Assembly (NCBI RefSeq): GCF_000472705.1
Contig: NZ_AXAE01000023.1
Coordinates: 85,631-149,630, forward strand
Length of the DNA: 64,000 nt
Origin: Mesorhizobium erdmanii USDA 3471
GTDB taxonomy: Bacteria > Pseudomonadota > Alphaproteobacteria > Rhizobiales > Rhizobiaceae
Direction: 5' to 3'
Below the pieces are notes generated by a model. The model was not told the DNA's origin. It was given only the letters and a program-made list of their open reading frames with translations, and ran no database searches. A program made the position numbers and the translations under genes. How positions within the stretch are numbered: position 1 is the first letter of the stretch; every line of letters starts with the position of its first letter. This document shows positions 1 through 8,252 of this stretch, piece by piece.

Positions 1-355
1 CTCGTCCGTATCGGTGACCGTCGGCGACGCGGCCACCGGCTTCGAGTTCCCAAGCACGTTGCTGTCAAAACTCAACGTCCACGCCGGCGGCGGGCTTGCG
101 CTCGGCATACGGCCGGAGGGCGTGCTCATTCGCCGTGAGGCGGCCGACGGGTTCATGGCCGTCGAAACGCAAATCGTCGAACCGCTCGGCTCCTTCGATA
201 TCGTCGATCTGAAAGTGGGTTCCAACATGCTGCGGGCCCGCACCAAGAGCGGCTTCATCTCAGGTCCCGGCGAGAAGGTTTTCGCCAGGATCGATCCGAC
301 GCAGGCGCATTTCTTCGACAAGGCAAGCGGCAAGTCGCTGGAAGTGAGATTGTGA
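1..355 (+). CDS. ABC transporter ATP-binding protein, C-terminal part (5' end outside window)
   Basis: Only the last ~117 codons are present; the reading frame is already open at base 2. The visible part is the C-terminal regulatory (TOBE/MalK-tail) region of a sugar-type importer ATPase, with the family landmark LGIRPEG near the middle and a closing segment of the form FDKASGKSLEV that parallels the end of the next gene (FDKGSGVSLRH). The ATP-binding half, with Walker motifs, lies upstream of the window. It is followed after 106 bp by a second complete ATPase gene, so the transporter probably uses two different ATPase subunits, as known for some rhizobial importers such as the glycerol system. 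The permeases and binding protein are not in the window. The substrate is unknown. Confidence 0.85.
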   Translation, partial: SSVSVTVGDAATGFEFPSTLLSKLNVHAGGGLALGIRPEGVLIRREAADGFMAVETQIVEPLGSFDIVDLKVGSNMLRARTKSGFISGPGEKVFARIDPTQAHFFDKASGKSLEVRL

Positions 356-461
356 TGGTCGAAGGACAGGAAAGGCCAACGATTTGGCCTTTCGAACCTT
401 TGAACGCCCGGAGCCATAGCGGAGGGCAGGCGCCCTCGAAAAAGAAATCGAGACGGTAGAC

Positions 462-1547
462 ATGGCCCATATCCAGCTCAAGAACATCTCGAAGACATTT
501 GGCAACCACACGGCCTTGACCGGGCTCGATCTCGACATCGCCGATGGCGAGTTCTTCGTGCTGCTCGGCGAGACAGGCGCCGGCAAGACGACGACGCTGC
601 GGCTGATCGCGGGCCTCGAGAAGCCCAGTGAGGGGCAGGTCCTGATCGACGGCGTCGATGTTGCCGACTGGGGCGCTGCCGAACGCGACGTGGCGCTGGT
701 GCTGCAACAATATTCGCTCTATCCGCGCTATACGGTGCGGGAGAACCTCGAATTCCCGCTGAAGCCGAAGATCCGCCGGTTGCCCGACGCCGAGATCAAG
801 GACCGCGTCGACCGCGCCGCCCGCACGCTGCGAATCGAGCATCTGCTTGACCGCAAGACAGACCGGCTATCGGGCGGCGAGATGCAGCGCGTCTCCATCG
901 GCCGCGCCATCGTGCGCAAGCCGCGCGTGTTCCTGATGGACGAGCCACTGTCGGCCCTTGACGCCAAGCTGCGCGAGGCGCTGCGGACGGAACTGAAGAA
1001 CCTGCAGATCCAACTCGGTGCCACCTTCCTGTTCGTCACCCACGACCAGATCGAGGCAATGTCGATGGGAGACAAGGTAGGCGTCTTGAACCACGGCCGC
1101 ATCGTGCAGACCGGCACGCCGCACGAGATCTACAACAATCCGCGCGACACCTATGTGGCGAGCTTCGTAGGCTCGCCGCCGATGAACCTCATCGACGGCA
1201 AGGTGGTGAACGGCCGCGCGGTGATGGCGCCGCTGAATTTCGAACTGCCCTTTTCAGGGAGAGCCGGGACGGGTGGTGCGACCGACGGTCGCCCGCTCGT
1301 CTTCGGCATCCGCCCGGAGGATGTCTATCTGGAAAGCGGCGCGCCGGTCGAGGCGCGCGTCCATGATGTCGAGAACCATGGCGTGGAAAAGATCCTGACG
1401 CTGCGGGTCGGCGATACGACACTGCGCGCCACTGTGCCGGCCAGGACCGATGTCGCGATCGAACAGCCGGTGCGCTTTGCCTGGAACCCGGACAAGGTGG
1501 TGCTGTTCGACAAGGGCAGTGGTGTCAGCTTGCGGCACGCGTCATGA
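462..1547 (+). CDS. ABC transporter ATP-binding protein, MalK/UgpC-like
   Basis: This 361-residue protein is a full-length cytoplasmic ATPase of a carbohydrate-type ABC importer. Walker A is GETGAGKTT (residues 36-44), differing from the usual GPSGCGKST. The Q-loop is near residue 82, the signature LSGGE is at 136-140, Walker B with the catalytic glutamate is FLMDE at 157-161, and the switch histidine is in FVTHDQ at about 194. The C-terminal third is a TOBE-type regulatory domain with GIRPED. It follows another ATPase gene and is the last gene of its operon, since the next gene faces it 12 bp away. The two-ATPase arrangement suggests a heterodimeric motor. The substrate cannot be told from this subunit. 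Confidence 0.9.
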   Translation: MAHIQLKNISKTFGNHTALTGLDLDIADGEFFVLLGETGAGKTTTLRLIAGLEKPSEGQVLIDGVDVADWGAAERDVALVLQQYSLYPRYTVRENLEFPLKPKIRRLPDAEIKDRVDRAARTLRIEHLLDRKTDRLSGGEMQRVSIGRAIVRKPRVFLMDEPLSALDAKLREALRTELKNLQIQLGATFLFVTHDQIEAMSMGDKVGVLNHGRIVQTGTPHEIYNNPRDTYVASFVGSPPMNLIDGKVVNGRAVMAPLNFELPFSGRAGTGGATDGRPLVFGIRPEDVYLESGAPVEARVHDVENHGVEKILTLRVGDTTLRATVPARTDVAIEQPVRFAWNPDKVVLFDKGSGVSLRHAS

Positions 1548-1559
1548 CCGCCCCCGCGC

Positions 1560-1991
1560 TTATTTCGGCAGGTAGGTCTCGTAGGGCGTGTCGTTGATCA
1601 GCAGGATCACGCACTCCGTGTCGGACAGGCAAGCGTCGTCATGCATCTCATTAGCCTTTTGGGTCCAGTAGGATCCCGGAGGCAACTCCACCTTGGTTGC
1701 TTCGCCACCTGCCATCTGCCAATGCGCCCATAGACCCTGGATAACCACGGCGCGATAGTCGGCTGTATGCGCGTGAACAGGCGCCCGCCATTTGCCTGGA
1801 ACTTTCAGCAACGTTCCCGCCGGGCCCGTGGCCCGTTCTCCCCAAAGTGGTCCAAGGCGCTGTGGCTGGTCCGGTGCTTCGGAAACATAGGGAATCTTGC
1901 TGGCCGGCAGGTAGCTGTCCTCCAGGGCAAAGGCGCGCCCGGGGACGACGAGCATGGTGGCGACCGCCAGGACCTTCAGATGATTCATCAT
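1560..1991 (-). CDS. Secreted cupin protein, DUF4437-like
   Basis: A 143-residue protein with an N-terminal signal peptide (hydrophobic stretch LKVLAVATMLVV, cleavage likely after RAFA) and a single cupin-like barrel. The metal-binding type signature is H-A-H in APVHAHTADYRAVV, followed by a VIQG turn, which resembles DUF4437 cupins. The start at 1991 is chosen because an AAGGAG ribosome-binding site lies 7 bases upstream; an in-frame extension of 16 codons further upstream has no such site. The gene is tail-to-tail with the ABC ATPase and downstream of an AraC regulator on the same strand, separated by 150 bp. The function is unknown, possibly a periplasmic metal-dependent enzyme or binding protein. 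Confidence 0.75.
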   Translation of the reverse strand: MMNHLKVLAVATMLVVPGRAFALEDSYLPASKIPYVSEAPDQPQRLGPLWGERATGPAGTLLKVPGKWRAPVHAHTADYRAVVIQGLWAHWQMAGGEATKVELPPGSYWTQKANEMHDDACLSDTECVILLINDTPYETYLPK

Positions 1992-2141
1992 GAATTCTCT
2001 CCTTGAGACGACGTGCCGCCGGCCCCTCATTGCTGACAACGGCAGGCTATTGCATGCAGTCGACCCTGCAATGACATTGCGTCCGGAAGACGTGGCAATT
2101 CATCCAGATCCGGCAAGTACCTCTGCAAGCCTGGGATGGCC

Positions 2142-3113
2142 TCAGCGTTCTTCGGAGGCGCCGTCGACCGGGCGCAAATGGCTGGGCGCCTTGCCGACGA
2201 TCCGCTTGAACGCGCGGCTGAACGATGCTTCGGACTCGTAGCCCAGTCTGGCGGCCACCACCGATACGCGCATTCGGTCTTCGATCAGCCACCGTCGCGC
2301 CTGGTGCATGCGCACGCTGGCGACATATCGGGCCGGTGTCTCGCCGACGACGGCGGTGAACCGTCCGGCGAAGGCCGAACGCGAGGCTCCCATTTCGCGG
2401 GCGAGGGATTCGACGGTCCAGTTCCTGTCGGGCTGGCGATGAATAGCCACCAGCACGCGGCCGACGTCCCGATCCCTGATCGCCGCGGTCCAGCCGGTGG
2501 TGCCGCCGCCACCGTTCTCTACCCAAGAGCGGATGATGCTTGCGGCCAACACGTCTGCCAGCCGCGCCAGCATGCCGCCGGCGCCAGCGCGATTGCTGGT
2601 CACTTCGCTGGCCATGGCGTCCAGAAGGTGCGGAATGCCCGGCTCACCCGTCATCAATTCCCGCGCGCGCATCATTGCCGGCATCATGGCGAGCACAGGA
2701 TGCGATCCACCCAGATCGAAGCGCATACTGCCGCAAAACAGCAGGGTTTTCTGGCCATCGCCGCCGTTCGAGACGTCATAGACGTTGTCCTCCAACGGCT
2801 TGACGCTGTAGCTCTCGATCGGCACGGCAGGGACGCCCGGCGCGCTGGCGAGACTGTGCTCGGCGCCGCGTGGCAACAGGAGCGCATCGCCGGCCTTCAG
2901 CTCCAGCCATTGCCTAGATGGCGAAAACAGCCAGCATCCATGCCGGCCGATGAAGTGAAACCGCGCCGCCGCCTGGGCTGGAAAGAACACGGCCCACGGC
3001 TCGCCAAGTTCGCAGCGGCCGTAATCGACGCCGTCAAGCCGTAATCCACGCAGCATTTCGGTCAGCGGACCGTCCGAAGCCGGCAAGACACTCTCGGATG
3101 ACGTGAAATCCAT
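2142..3113 (-). CDS. AraC-family transcriptional regulator with cupin sensor domain
   Basis: 323 residues. The N-terminal ~180 residues look like an AraC-type cupin ligand-binding domain (segments such as LKAGDALLLPRGAEH and a later ELMTGEPGIPHLLDAM helix region). The C-terminal ~100 residues hold two helix-turn-helix motifs of the HTH_18 type, ending in the conserved block LGYESEASFSRAFKR(I)VG and a P-x-x-LR tail. This architecture is typical of cupin_6-type AraC activators found next to oxidoreductases. The ribosome-binding site is weak. A degraded paralogue lies 70 bp upstream on the same strand. The target genes are unknown; the downstream secreted cupin is a candidate. Confidence 0.88.
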   Translation of the reverse strand: MDFTSSESVLPASDGPLTEMLRGLRLDGVDYGRCELGEPWAVFFPAQAAARFHFIGRHGCWLFSPSRQWLELKAGDALLLPRGAEHSLASAPGVPAVPIESYSVKPLEDNVYDVSNGGDGQKTLLFCGSMRFDLGGSHPVLAMMPAMMRARELMTGEPGIPHLLDAMASEVTSNRAGAGGMLARLADVLAASIIRSWVENGGGGTTGWTAAIRDRDVGRVLVAIHRQPDRNWTVESLAREMGASRSAFAGRFTAVVGETPARYVASVRMHQARRWLIEDRMRVSVVAARLGYESEASFSRAFKRIVGKAPSHLRPVDGASEER

Positions 3114-3184
3114 ACCGGTTTTCTAGCGTGGAATCGCCGGTCAGTCACGGCCAGGACGCGTTACCCGGCCTGGCCGATGTCGGC

Positions 3185-3378
3185 CTATTCCTCGGCGCGC
3201 AGATTGCTGGGCGGCGAGCCGATGACGCGCTTGAAGGCGCGGCTGAAGGCGGCATCCGATTCATAGCCGAGGCGCGCGGCAACGACCGAAATCTCGCTCC
3301 ACCGTCACTTCGCGCGCCATGGACTCCAGCAGGTGTGGAAGGCCGGGCTCGTAGGCTTCTGCTCGCTTCGTGCCCGGC
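3185..3378 (-). pseudogene. Remnant of a second AraC-family regulator (internal deletion and frameshift)
   Basis: Two pieces of an AraC protein closely related to the adjacent intact gene are visible. The piece from about 3378 to 3300 reads AYEPGLPHLLESMAREV, matching GEPGIPHLLDAMASEV of the intact regulator. The piece from about 3293 to the TAG at 3185 reads ISVVAARLGYESDAAFSRA followed by FKRVIGSPPSNLRAEE, matching its extreme C-terminus. About 100 codons between them are missing and the two pieces are in different frames. An in-frame TAA sits just upstream of the first piece, at about 3380. This is a dead copy left by duplication followed by deletion, with no usable start codon. Confidence 0.8.
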
Positions 3379-3455
3379 TTAGCACTTGGCGACTTCCGGG
3401 CAACGTCGGCGGCGATGGCGATGCGGCTGATGCCGCGCGCTCGGCCCGGGAACCA

Positions 3456-4031
3456 TCATGGTCCCCCGGCCGTCGCCGTCGTGACGGCGGCGACGAAGCG
3501 GTCGAGACTATCATCGACATAGACGGCCACCGCGATCGTCGGATCGAAACTCCACCACAGCAACGATCCCTGCCAATGCGACGCCATCAGGAGGCCGATA
3601 TCAGGTGGCGAGTTCGGCGTTCGCGCGAAGCAAGCCGCGATTGCATTGCACAGGGTTGTCTTCCAGGCCGCGCCGCGCGCCCTGAGCAGCGGATCACGCA
3701 GATCTTCGCGCAGAACGAGCAGACCTTCGGCATAAGATTCGATGCCGCCATAGCTTTGCGACAGCGCGACCAGCAATTCGATCGCACCAGCCGGAGTTTT
3801 GGCGACGCTGGCCGCCAGCGTCCTGGTCTTGTCGTCAAGATCATCCCAGGCATGCAGCAGGGTCCGCTGCTTCAACCGCGCCTTGTTGCCAAAGCGCTGC
3901 ACCAGGGTTGCACCGGAGAGGCCACAGGTTCTTGCGAGGCGCTCGAAGGTGAGCGCCTCGGGGCCATGCTCGTGGATCAATCGCAAGGCAGCTTCCAGCA
4001 CCTGCTCATCGGACTGCGTTTTGGGTCGGGT
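3456..4031 (-). CDS. TetR-family transcriptional regulator
   Basis: A ~191-residue one-domain-plus-sensor regulator. The N-terminal 50 residues form a TetR helix-turn-helix (LEAALRLIHEHG ... FERLARTCGLSGATLVQRFGNKARL), and the rest is a helical ligand-binding domain. I prefer the GTG start at 4031 (product beginning VTRPKTQS) because AGGA lies 8 bases upstream; an ATG at 4064 also opens the frame but lacks a ribosome-binding site. The gene is divergent from the SDR oxidoreductase at 4132 across an AT-rich ~100 bp spacer, the classic layout for a repressor controlling its neighbour. Inducer unknown. Confidence 0.85.
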   Translation of the reverse strand, partial: TRPKTQSDEQVLEAALRLIHEHGPEALTFERLARTCGLSGATLVQRFGNKARLKQRTLLHAWDDLDDKTRTLAASVAKTPAGAIELLVALSQSYGGIESYAEGLLVLREDLRDPLLRARGAAWKTTLCNAIAACFARTPNSPPDIGLLMASHWQGSLLWWSFDPTIAVAVYVDDSLDRFVAAVTTATAGGP

Positions 4032-4131
4032 CACCTTGACATCCTGATATAACCGAATGATCATTTATATATGATGCGAGTGACGCAAGCCAGCTCGGAT
4101 TTCATCGATGGTGCCGTTTTGGGAGAGTTCA

Positions 4132-5040
4132 ATGACGTTGCAAGGAAAAGTTGCCCTGGTCGCCGGCGGAACACGAGGCGCCGGCCGCGGCATAGCGGTC
4201 GAGCTCGGCGCCGCCGGCGCCACGGTCTATGTCACGGGACGGAGCACGCGTGCCCAGCAATCCGAATACGCCCGGCCCGAAACCATCGAGGAGACGGCGG
4301 AAATGGTCACGGCGAACGGTGGCACGGGCATCGCCGTCCAGGTCGACCATCTTGTGCCTGACGACGTGCGGAGTCTGGTCGAGCGCATCCGTGCCGAGCA
4401 GGGCCATCTCGACATCCTCGTCAACGATATCTGGGGCGGTGAAAAGCTGTTCGAATGGGACAAGCCGGTCTGGGAGCACAATCTGGAGAATGGTTTGCGC
4501 ATGCTGCGTCTGGCCATCGATACGCATCTGATCACCGCTCATCATGCGCTGCCCCTCATGATCAGGCAGCCGGGCGCACTGCTGGTCGAAGTCACGGATG
4601 GCACCGCCGAATACAATGCCGAGCACTACCGCCTGTCGCCCTTCTACGACCTTGCCAAGGTCGCGGTGAACCGCATGGCGTGGGCTCACGCAAAGGACCT
4701 GGCGAAACACGATGCCACGTCCGTCTCGCTGACGCCCGGCTGGATGCGCTCGGAAATAATGCTGGATACTTTTGGAGTGCGCGAGGAGAATTGGCGCGAT
4801 GCTACGACAACGGTACCGCATTTCGTGATTTCGGAGACGCCGCGCTTTGTTGGGCGCGCGGTTGCCGCGCTGGCGGCGGACACGGGTCGCTCGCGATGGA
4901 ACGGCCAGTCCCTGTCCAGCGGCGGACTGGCGCAGGTCTATGGCTTTAGCGATCTCGACGGTTCGCGGCCCGATGCCTGGCGCTACGTGCCGGAGGTGCA
5001 GGACGCCGGCAAGCCCGCCGACGCGACGGGTTACCGGTAA
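4132..5040 (+). CDS. Short-chain dehydrogenase/reductase (SDR)
   Basis: 302 residues, a cytoplasmic NAD(P)-dependent oxidoreductase. The Rossmann glycine motif is GGTRGAGRG (residues 12-20). The catalytic Tyr172 and Lys176 are in FYDLAKVAVNR. The usual NNAG motif is replaced by VNDIWGG, and the catalytic serine position appears to be taken by threonine (EVTDGT, 153-158), features I associate with a DHRS1-like subgroup. A GGAGAG ribosome-binding site 6 bases upstream fixes the start at 4132. The C-terminal tail is extended relative to 250-residue SDRs. Divergent from a TetR gene, which probably regulates it. Substrate unknown. Confidence 0.88.
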   Translation: MTLQGKVALVAGGTRGAGRGIAVELGAAGATVYVTGRSTRAQQSEYARPETIEETAEMVTANGGTGIAVQVDHLVPDDVRSLVERIRAEQGHLDILVNDIWGGEKLFEWDKPVWEHNLENGLRMLRLAIDTHLITAHHALPLMIRQPGALLVEVTDGTAEYNAEHYRLSPFYDLAKVAVNRMAWAHAKDLAKHDATSVSLTPGWMRSEIMLDTFGVREENWRDATTTVPHFVISETPRFVGRAVAALAADTGRSRWNGQSLSSGGLAQVYGFSDLDGSRPDAWRYVPEVQDAGKPADATGYR

Positions 5041-5056
5041 GGCAATCTAGAGTCGC

Positions 5057-5404
5057 TCAGGCCGAACGCCCGTCGAAATCGAAGACTGACAAGGTGGAAG
5101 GGTCGACATCGGCAACGCAGTTGAGGTTGATATAGGCGTTGCGCTCACCATCTTCGCGGACGTCCTCGGCGAAAGGGTGGATGCCGCAACCGCGGCAGAA
5201 GCGATGCGCGATCTTCGCCTCGCCGAATGTGTAGCGGCCAAGATCGTCGCCCCAGGCGACGAGGGTAAGCCTGTCATGCGGCACGGCCCACAGCAGCGCA
5301 CCTTTGCGGGCGCAGATCGAGCAATTGCAGCGCACAGCGCCGCCAAGCTCGCCCTCGACCTCGAATGCGACCTTGCCGCAATGACAGCTGCCCTTATACA
5401 GCAT
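5057..5404 (-). CDS. GFA-family (CENP-V/GFA) zinc protein
   Basis: A 115-residue protein of the glutathione-dependent formaldehyde-activating enzyme-like family. It has the zinc-binding cysteine pattern CHCG near the N-terminus, CNCSIC around residue 27, and CRGCG around residue 72. The fold is a small zinc beta-barrel. Most members have no demonstrated activity; binding of glutathione or small aldehyde adducts is a family suggestion only. It is convergent with the SDR gene (16 bp gap) and divergent from the amidase gene across 115 bp. There is no clear operon partner. Confidence 0.88.
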   Translation of the reverse strand: MLYKGSCHCGKVAFEVEGELGGAVRCNCSICARKGALLWAVPHDRLTLVAWGDDLGRYTFGEAKIAHRFCRGCGIHPFAEDVREDGERNAYINLNCVADVDPSTLSVFDFDGRSA

Positions 5405-5519
5405 CAGTATCTTCCTATCGCTGGCAGGTGCAAAGGCACGCTGGCCGGGTTATCCCTTCCGCAGGCCGAACGGCTGCTTGCCTTAAAGACGTTGCATCCT
5501 GACGGAGTCCGACATCGAC

Positions 5520-6833
5520 ATGCAATCCATCCGCGACCGTCTCGAAATCATCCTGTCACGTCTTGCCAATCGTGCGGCCGACGAGAAGGTCTTCACCAGG
5601 CTCTATGTCGAACCCGCACGGGCCGCGGCTGATGCCAGTGACGCCCGCAGCCGAGCCGGCGTGACGCTCGGACCGCTCGACGGCACCCTGGTCTCGATCA
5701 AGGATCTGTTCGATGTCGCCGGCGAGGCGACGACGGCCGGCTCACTGATGCGCAAGACCGCCGCACCGGCCGTGCGCGATGCCACCATCGTCAGCCGGCT
5801 TCGTCAGGCCGGCGCGGTGATCGTCGGCAGGACCAACATGACCGAATTCGCCTTCACGGCGATCGGTGACAACATGCACTACGGCACGCCAGGCAATGCC
5901 GCCGACGCCGGCCATATTCCTGGCGGTTCGTCCTCGGGCGCCGGCGTCTCGGTTGGCGAGGGCACGAGCGACGTCTCGATCGGCTCCGACACCGGCGGAT
6001 CGATCCGCATTCCGGCGGCGCTCAATGGCGTCGTCGGCTTCAAACCGACGGCGCGGCGCGTGCCGCTGGCCGGTGCATTTCCACTGTCGGGTACCTTGGA
6101 CTCGATCGGGCCGCTTGCCCGAACCGTCGCGCAATGCGCGGCAACGGACGCGGTGATGGCCGGCGAGGCACCAAGCGAACTGGCGGCCATTCCGCTCTCG
6201 GGACTTCGCATTGGCATCCCACGCGGCGTTCTTTTCGGTAATATGGAAGGCAAGGTTGCGGCGACCTTCGAGCATTGTCTCGGCAAGATCGAACAGGCTG
6301 GCGCGCGCATTACGGATCTATCGATCGACGATATGATCGCGGAGTTGCGCGCGGCCACCAAGCGGGGTTCGATCGCCGCCATGGAAGGAGCCGAGATTCA
6401 TGCCGACTGGCTGGCGACGGGTGCATCGGTGCCGGTCGACCCGCACGTCAGCAGCCCCTTGTCGCGGGCGGCAATGCTGCCGACGCCGGTCTATATCAGG
6501 GCCTTGCGCCGCCGCGCTGCCCTGGCAGCCGCCATGGACGAACGGTTGGCATCGTTGGACGTGCTGGCTCTGCCGACCACGCCGGTGACGGCACCGACCA
6601 TTGTTTCCCTGGCCGGGGATACCGAATTGCGCGACCATGTCGAAGGCCTGCTGCTGCGCAACACGCAGGTTGCCAACCAGTTCGACCTCTGCGCGATCTC
6701 GCTGCCGATGCCCGGTATGGCGCTGCCGGCGGGACTGATGCTGGTCGCGCGCAATGGCCACGACCGGCATCTGCTGCGGATTGCCGCTGAAGTGGAGAGG
6801 CTGCTGGGTGGCTCATCGGCAATTGGCGGATAA
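5520..6833 (+). CDS. Amidase signature (AS) family hydrolase
   Basis: 437 residues, an AS-family amidase or amidohydrolase acting in the cytoplasm. The catalytic Lys61 is in SIKDLFD. The glycine/serine motif GGSSSG (135-140) supplies the cis-serine, and the nucleophile Ser161 is in SDTGGSIR. The length is typical of GatA/AtzE-like enzymes. No GatB or GatC gene is nearby, so a role in tRNA amidation is unlikely; a catabolic amide, biuret or allophanate-like substrate is possible but unproven. Its stop codon directly abuts the end of the convergent gene at 6834. Confidence 0.9.
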   Translation: MQSIRDRLEIILSRLANRAADEKVFTRLYVEPARAAADASDARSRAGVTLGPLDGTLVSIKDLFDVAGEATTAGSLMRKTAAPAVRDATIVSRLRQAGAVIVGRTNMTEFAFTAIGDNMHYGTPGNAADAGHIPGGSSSGAGVSVGEGTSDVSIGSDTGGSIRIPAALNGVVGFKPTARRVPLAGAFPLSGTLDSIGPLARTVAQCAATDAVMAGEAPSELAAIPLSGLRIGIPRGVLFGNMEGKVAATFEHCLGKIEQAGARITDLSIDDMIAELRAATKRGSIAAMEGAEIHADWLATGASVPVDPHVSSPLSRAAMLPTPVYIRALRRRAALAAAMDERLASLDVLALPTTPVTAPTIVSLAGDTELRDHVEGLLLRNTQVANQFDLCAISLPMPGMALPAGLMLVARNGHDRHLLRIAAEVERLLGGSSAIGG

Positions 6834-7223
6834 TCAGGGCGACGAACAGTGCTTGCGTTCGTTAGCCGTGGTGGTGCGCACGATGCGGGTCGCGACCAGC
6901 CATGGCAGGCTGTAGTCCTTGCCGGTGAAGGTCTGGGTGCGATGCTCTATCGAAGCCCTGACGACGATCTTTCCGCCGTAAAGCACGTCGGACTGATCCG
7001 TTATAGCCTTGTCCGCTTGCGGCAATCCGCTCGTGTCGATTGACACACCCTTGATGATTGCGCCGGTGACAAGGTCGAGCGCGCTGTTCGAGGGGCATGG
7101 CGCCTTGAAGCAGCGCAGTCCGTTGTCGAAGTAGACATAGCTGCTCTCGGCCGTGGCGAATGCCGACAGGGTGCAGATCGACGAAGCGACAACAGTCAGA
7201 AATGCGAGGCGAAGACCGGACAT
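6834..7223 (-). CDS. Small secreted protein, DUF6748-like
   Basis: 129 residues with a clear Sec signal peptide (hydrophobic LAFLTVVASSICTLSAFA, cleavage near ATA). The mature part contains a compact CFKAPCP motif within a segment reading FDNGLRCFKAPCPSNS, reminiscent of the DUF6748 pattern, and a predicted beta-rich remainder. Two further cysteines could form disulfides in the periplasm. No function can be assigned. It is convergent with the amidase and 40 bp upstream of the end of the 2-hydroxyacid dehydrogenase gene on the same strand. Confidence 0.7.
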   Translation of the reverse strand: MSGLRLAFLTVVASSICTLSAFATAESSYVYFDNGLRCFKAPCPSNSALDLVTGAIIKGVSIDTSGLPQADKAITDQSDVLYGGKIVVRASIEHRTQTFTGKDYSLPWLVATRIVRTTTANERKHCSSP

Positions 7224-7263
7224 GGCCGCAACGTCGCGGAGAATTGGGACGAAACCGCGATTG

Positions 7264-8250
7264 CTATATGTCGAGCGGAAACCGCCTGCGGTAATGGTCG
7301 ACCACTTCGGGATTGCGCAGATTGACCGGCAGTTTGCCGGCCAACACCAGCAAGGCTTCTCCTGCCGCGCCGACGCCCATGCGCATCATCGATTCCTCGG
7401 TGATGCCTGCCATATGCGGGGTGATGATGACGTTGTCGAAGCCGAAATAAGGATGATCTGACGGCAGCGGCTGTGTCGAAAACACGTCGAGCGCCGCACC
7501 GCCGATGCGGCGTTCCCGCAAGGCGTCGATCAGGGCGTCGTCATCGACGACCGGCCCGCGCGACACGTTGATCAACAGCGCGGTGGGCTTCATGCGGGCG
7601 ATGCGCTCGCGGCTGATCAGGCCGCGCGTTTCCGGCGTCAGTGGGCAGCAGAGCACGATAATGTCGCTCTGCTCGACCAGCGCGTCGATCGACAGGAAGC
7701 CGACTTTTTCAGGCGCCGGCTGCATGCTGCGCGTCGTTGCCACCACTTTCAGGTCGAAACCGTGCGCGGCGATATGGCCGACGGCTTGTCCGACGGCGCC
7801 GAGGCCGACAATGCCGATGGTCTTGCCGGCGAGCTCGGTATTGGCGTTGGCATGCTCGCGCCCGGCAAGCCAGCCCCGGGCGCGCAGGTCGCGGTCGACC
7901 CGGCGGAATTGCCGCAGCAGCGCGAGTGCGGCGAACATGACGTGTTCCGCGACCGAGCGTGCATTGACCGCCGGCACATTGGCCACCAGCACGCCGGCTG
8001 CTGCTGCTGCTTCCATCGGGATCATGTCGAGCCCGGCGCCATGGCGGATGGCAGCCCTCAGCTTCCAGGCGCCCTCGAACAGTGCCGGCGGCAGCGGCGC
8101 GCGCACGATGACGATGTCGGCATCCCTGGCTTCCCTGGTCAGGGTGGCAGGGTCAAGCGCCGATGCGATCACAAGCTGGCCGGCGCCGGCGAGCTTGGCC
8201 GACGCGCGCGGGTGCAGCGGATGGGTCGACAGGATCTTTGGCTGGTCCAC
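7264..8250 (-). CDS. D-isomer-specific 2-hydroxyacid dehydrogenase
   Basis: 328 residues. It contains the catalytic/NAD-binding architecture of the D-2-hydroxyacid dehydrogenase family: a Rossmann motif GLGAVGQAVG, the catalytic arginine in NVSRGPVVDD, a glutamate/aspartate region around GAALDVFSTQP, and the catalytic histidine in ITPHMAG. The likely reaction is NAD(P)-linked interconversion of a 2-hydroxyacid and a 2-oxoacid. It is the last gene of a four-gene operon, only 2 bp after the GntR regulator gene, which places it in the catabolism of the same unidentified sugar or sugar acid. Confidence 0.88.
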   Translation of the reverse strand: MDQPKILSTHPLHPRASAKLAGAGQLVIASALDPATLTREARDADIVIVRAPLPPALFEGAWKLRAAIRHGAGLDMIPMEAAAAAGVLVANVPAVNARSVAEHVMFAALALLRQFRRVDRDLRARGWLAGREHANANTELAGKTIGIVGLGAVGQAVGHIAAHGFDLKVVATTRSMQPAPEKVGFLSIDALVEQSDIIVLCCPLTPETRGLISRERIARMKPTALLINVSRGPVVDDDALIDALRERRIGGAALDVFSTQPLPSDHPYFGFDNVIITPHMAGITEESMMRMGVGAAGEALLVLAGKLPVNLRNPEVVDHYRRRFPLDI

Positions 8251-8252
8251 GG

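Noticed and set aside
4032..4131. Operator between the TetR and SDR genes
   Set aside because: The region is AT-rich with ATGATCAT/ATATGAT fragments, but no dyad is long or symmetrical enough to call.
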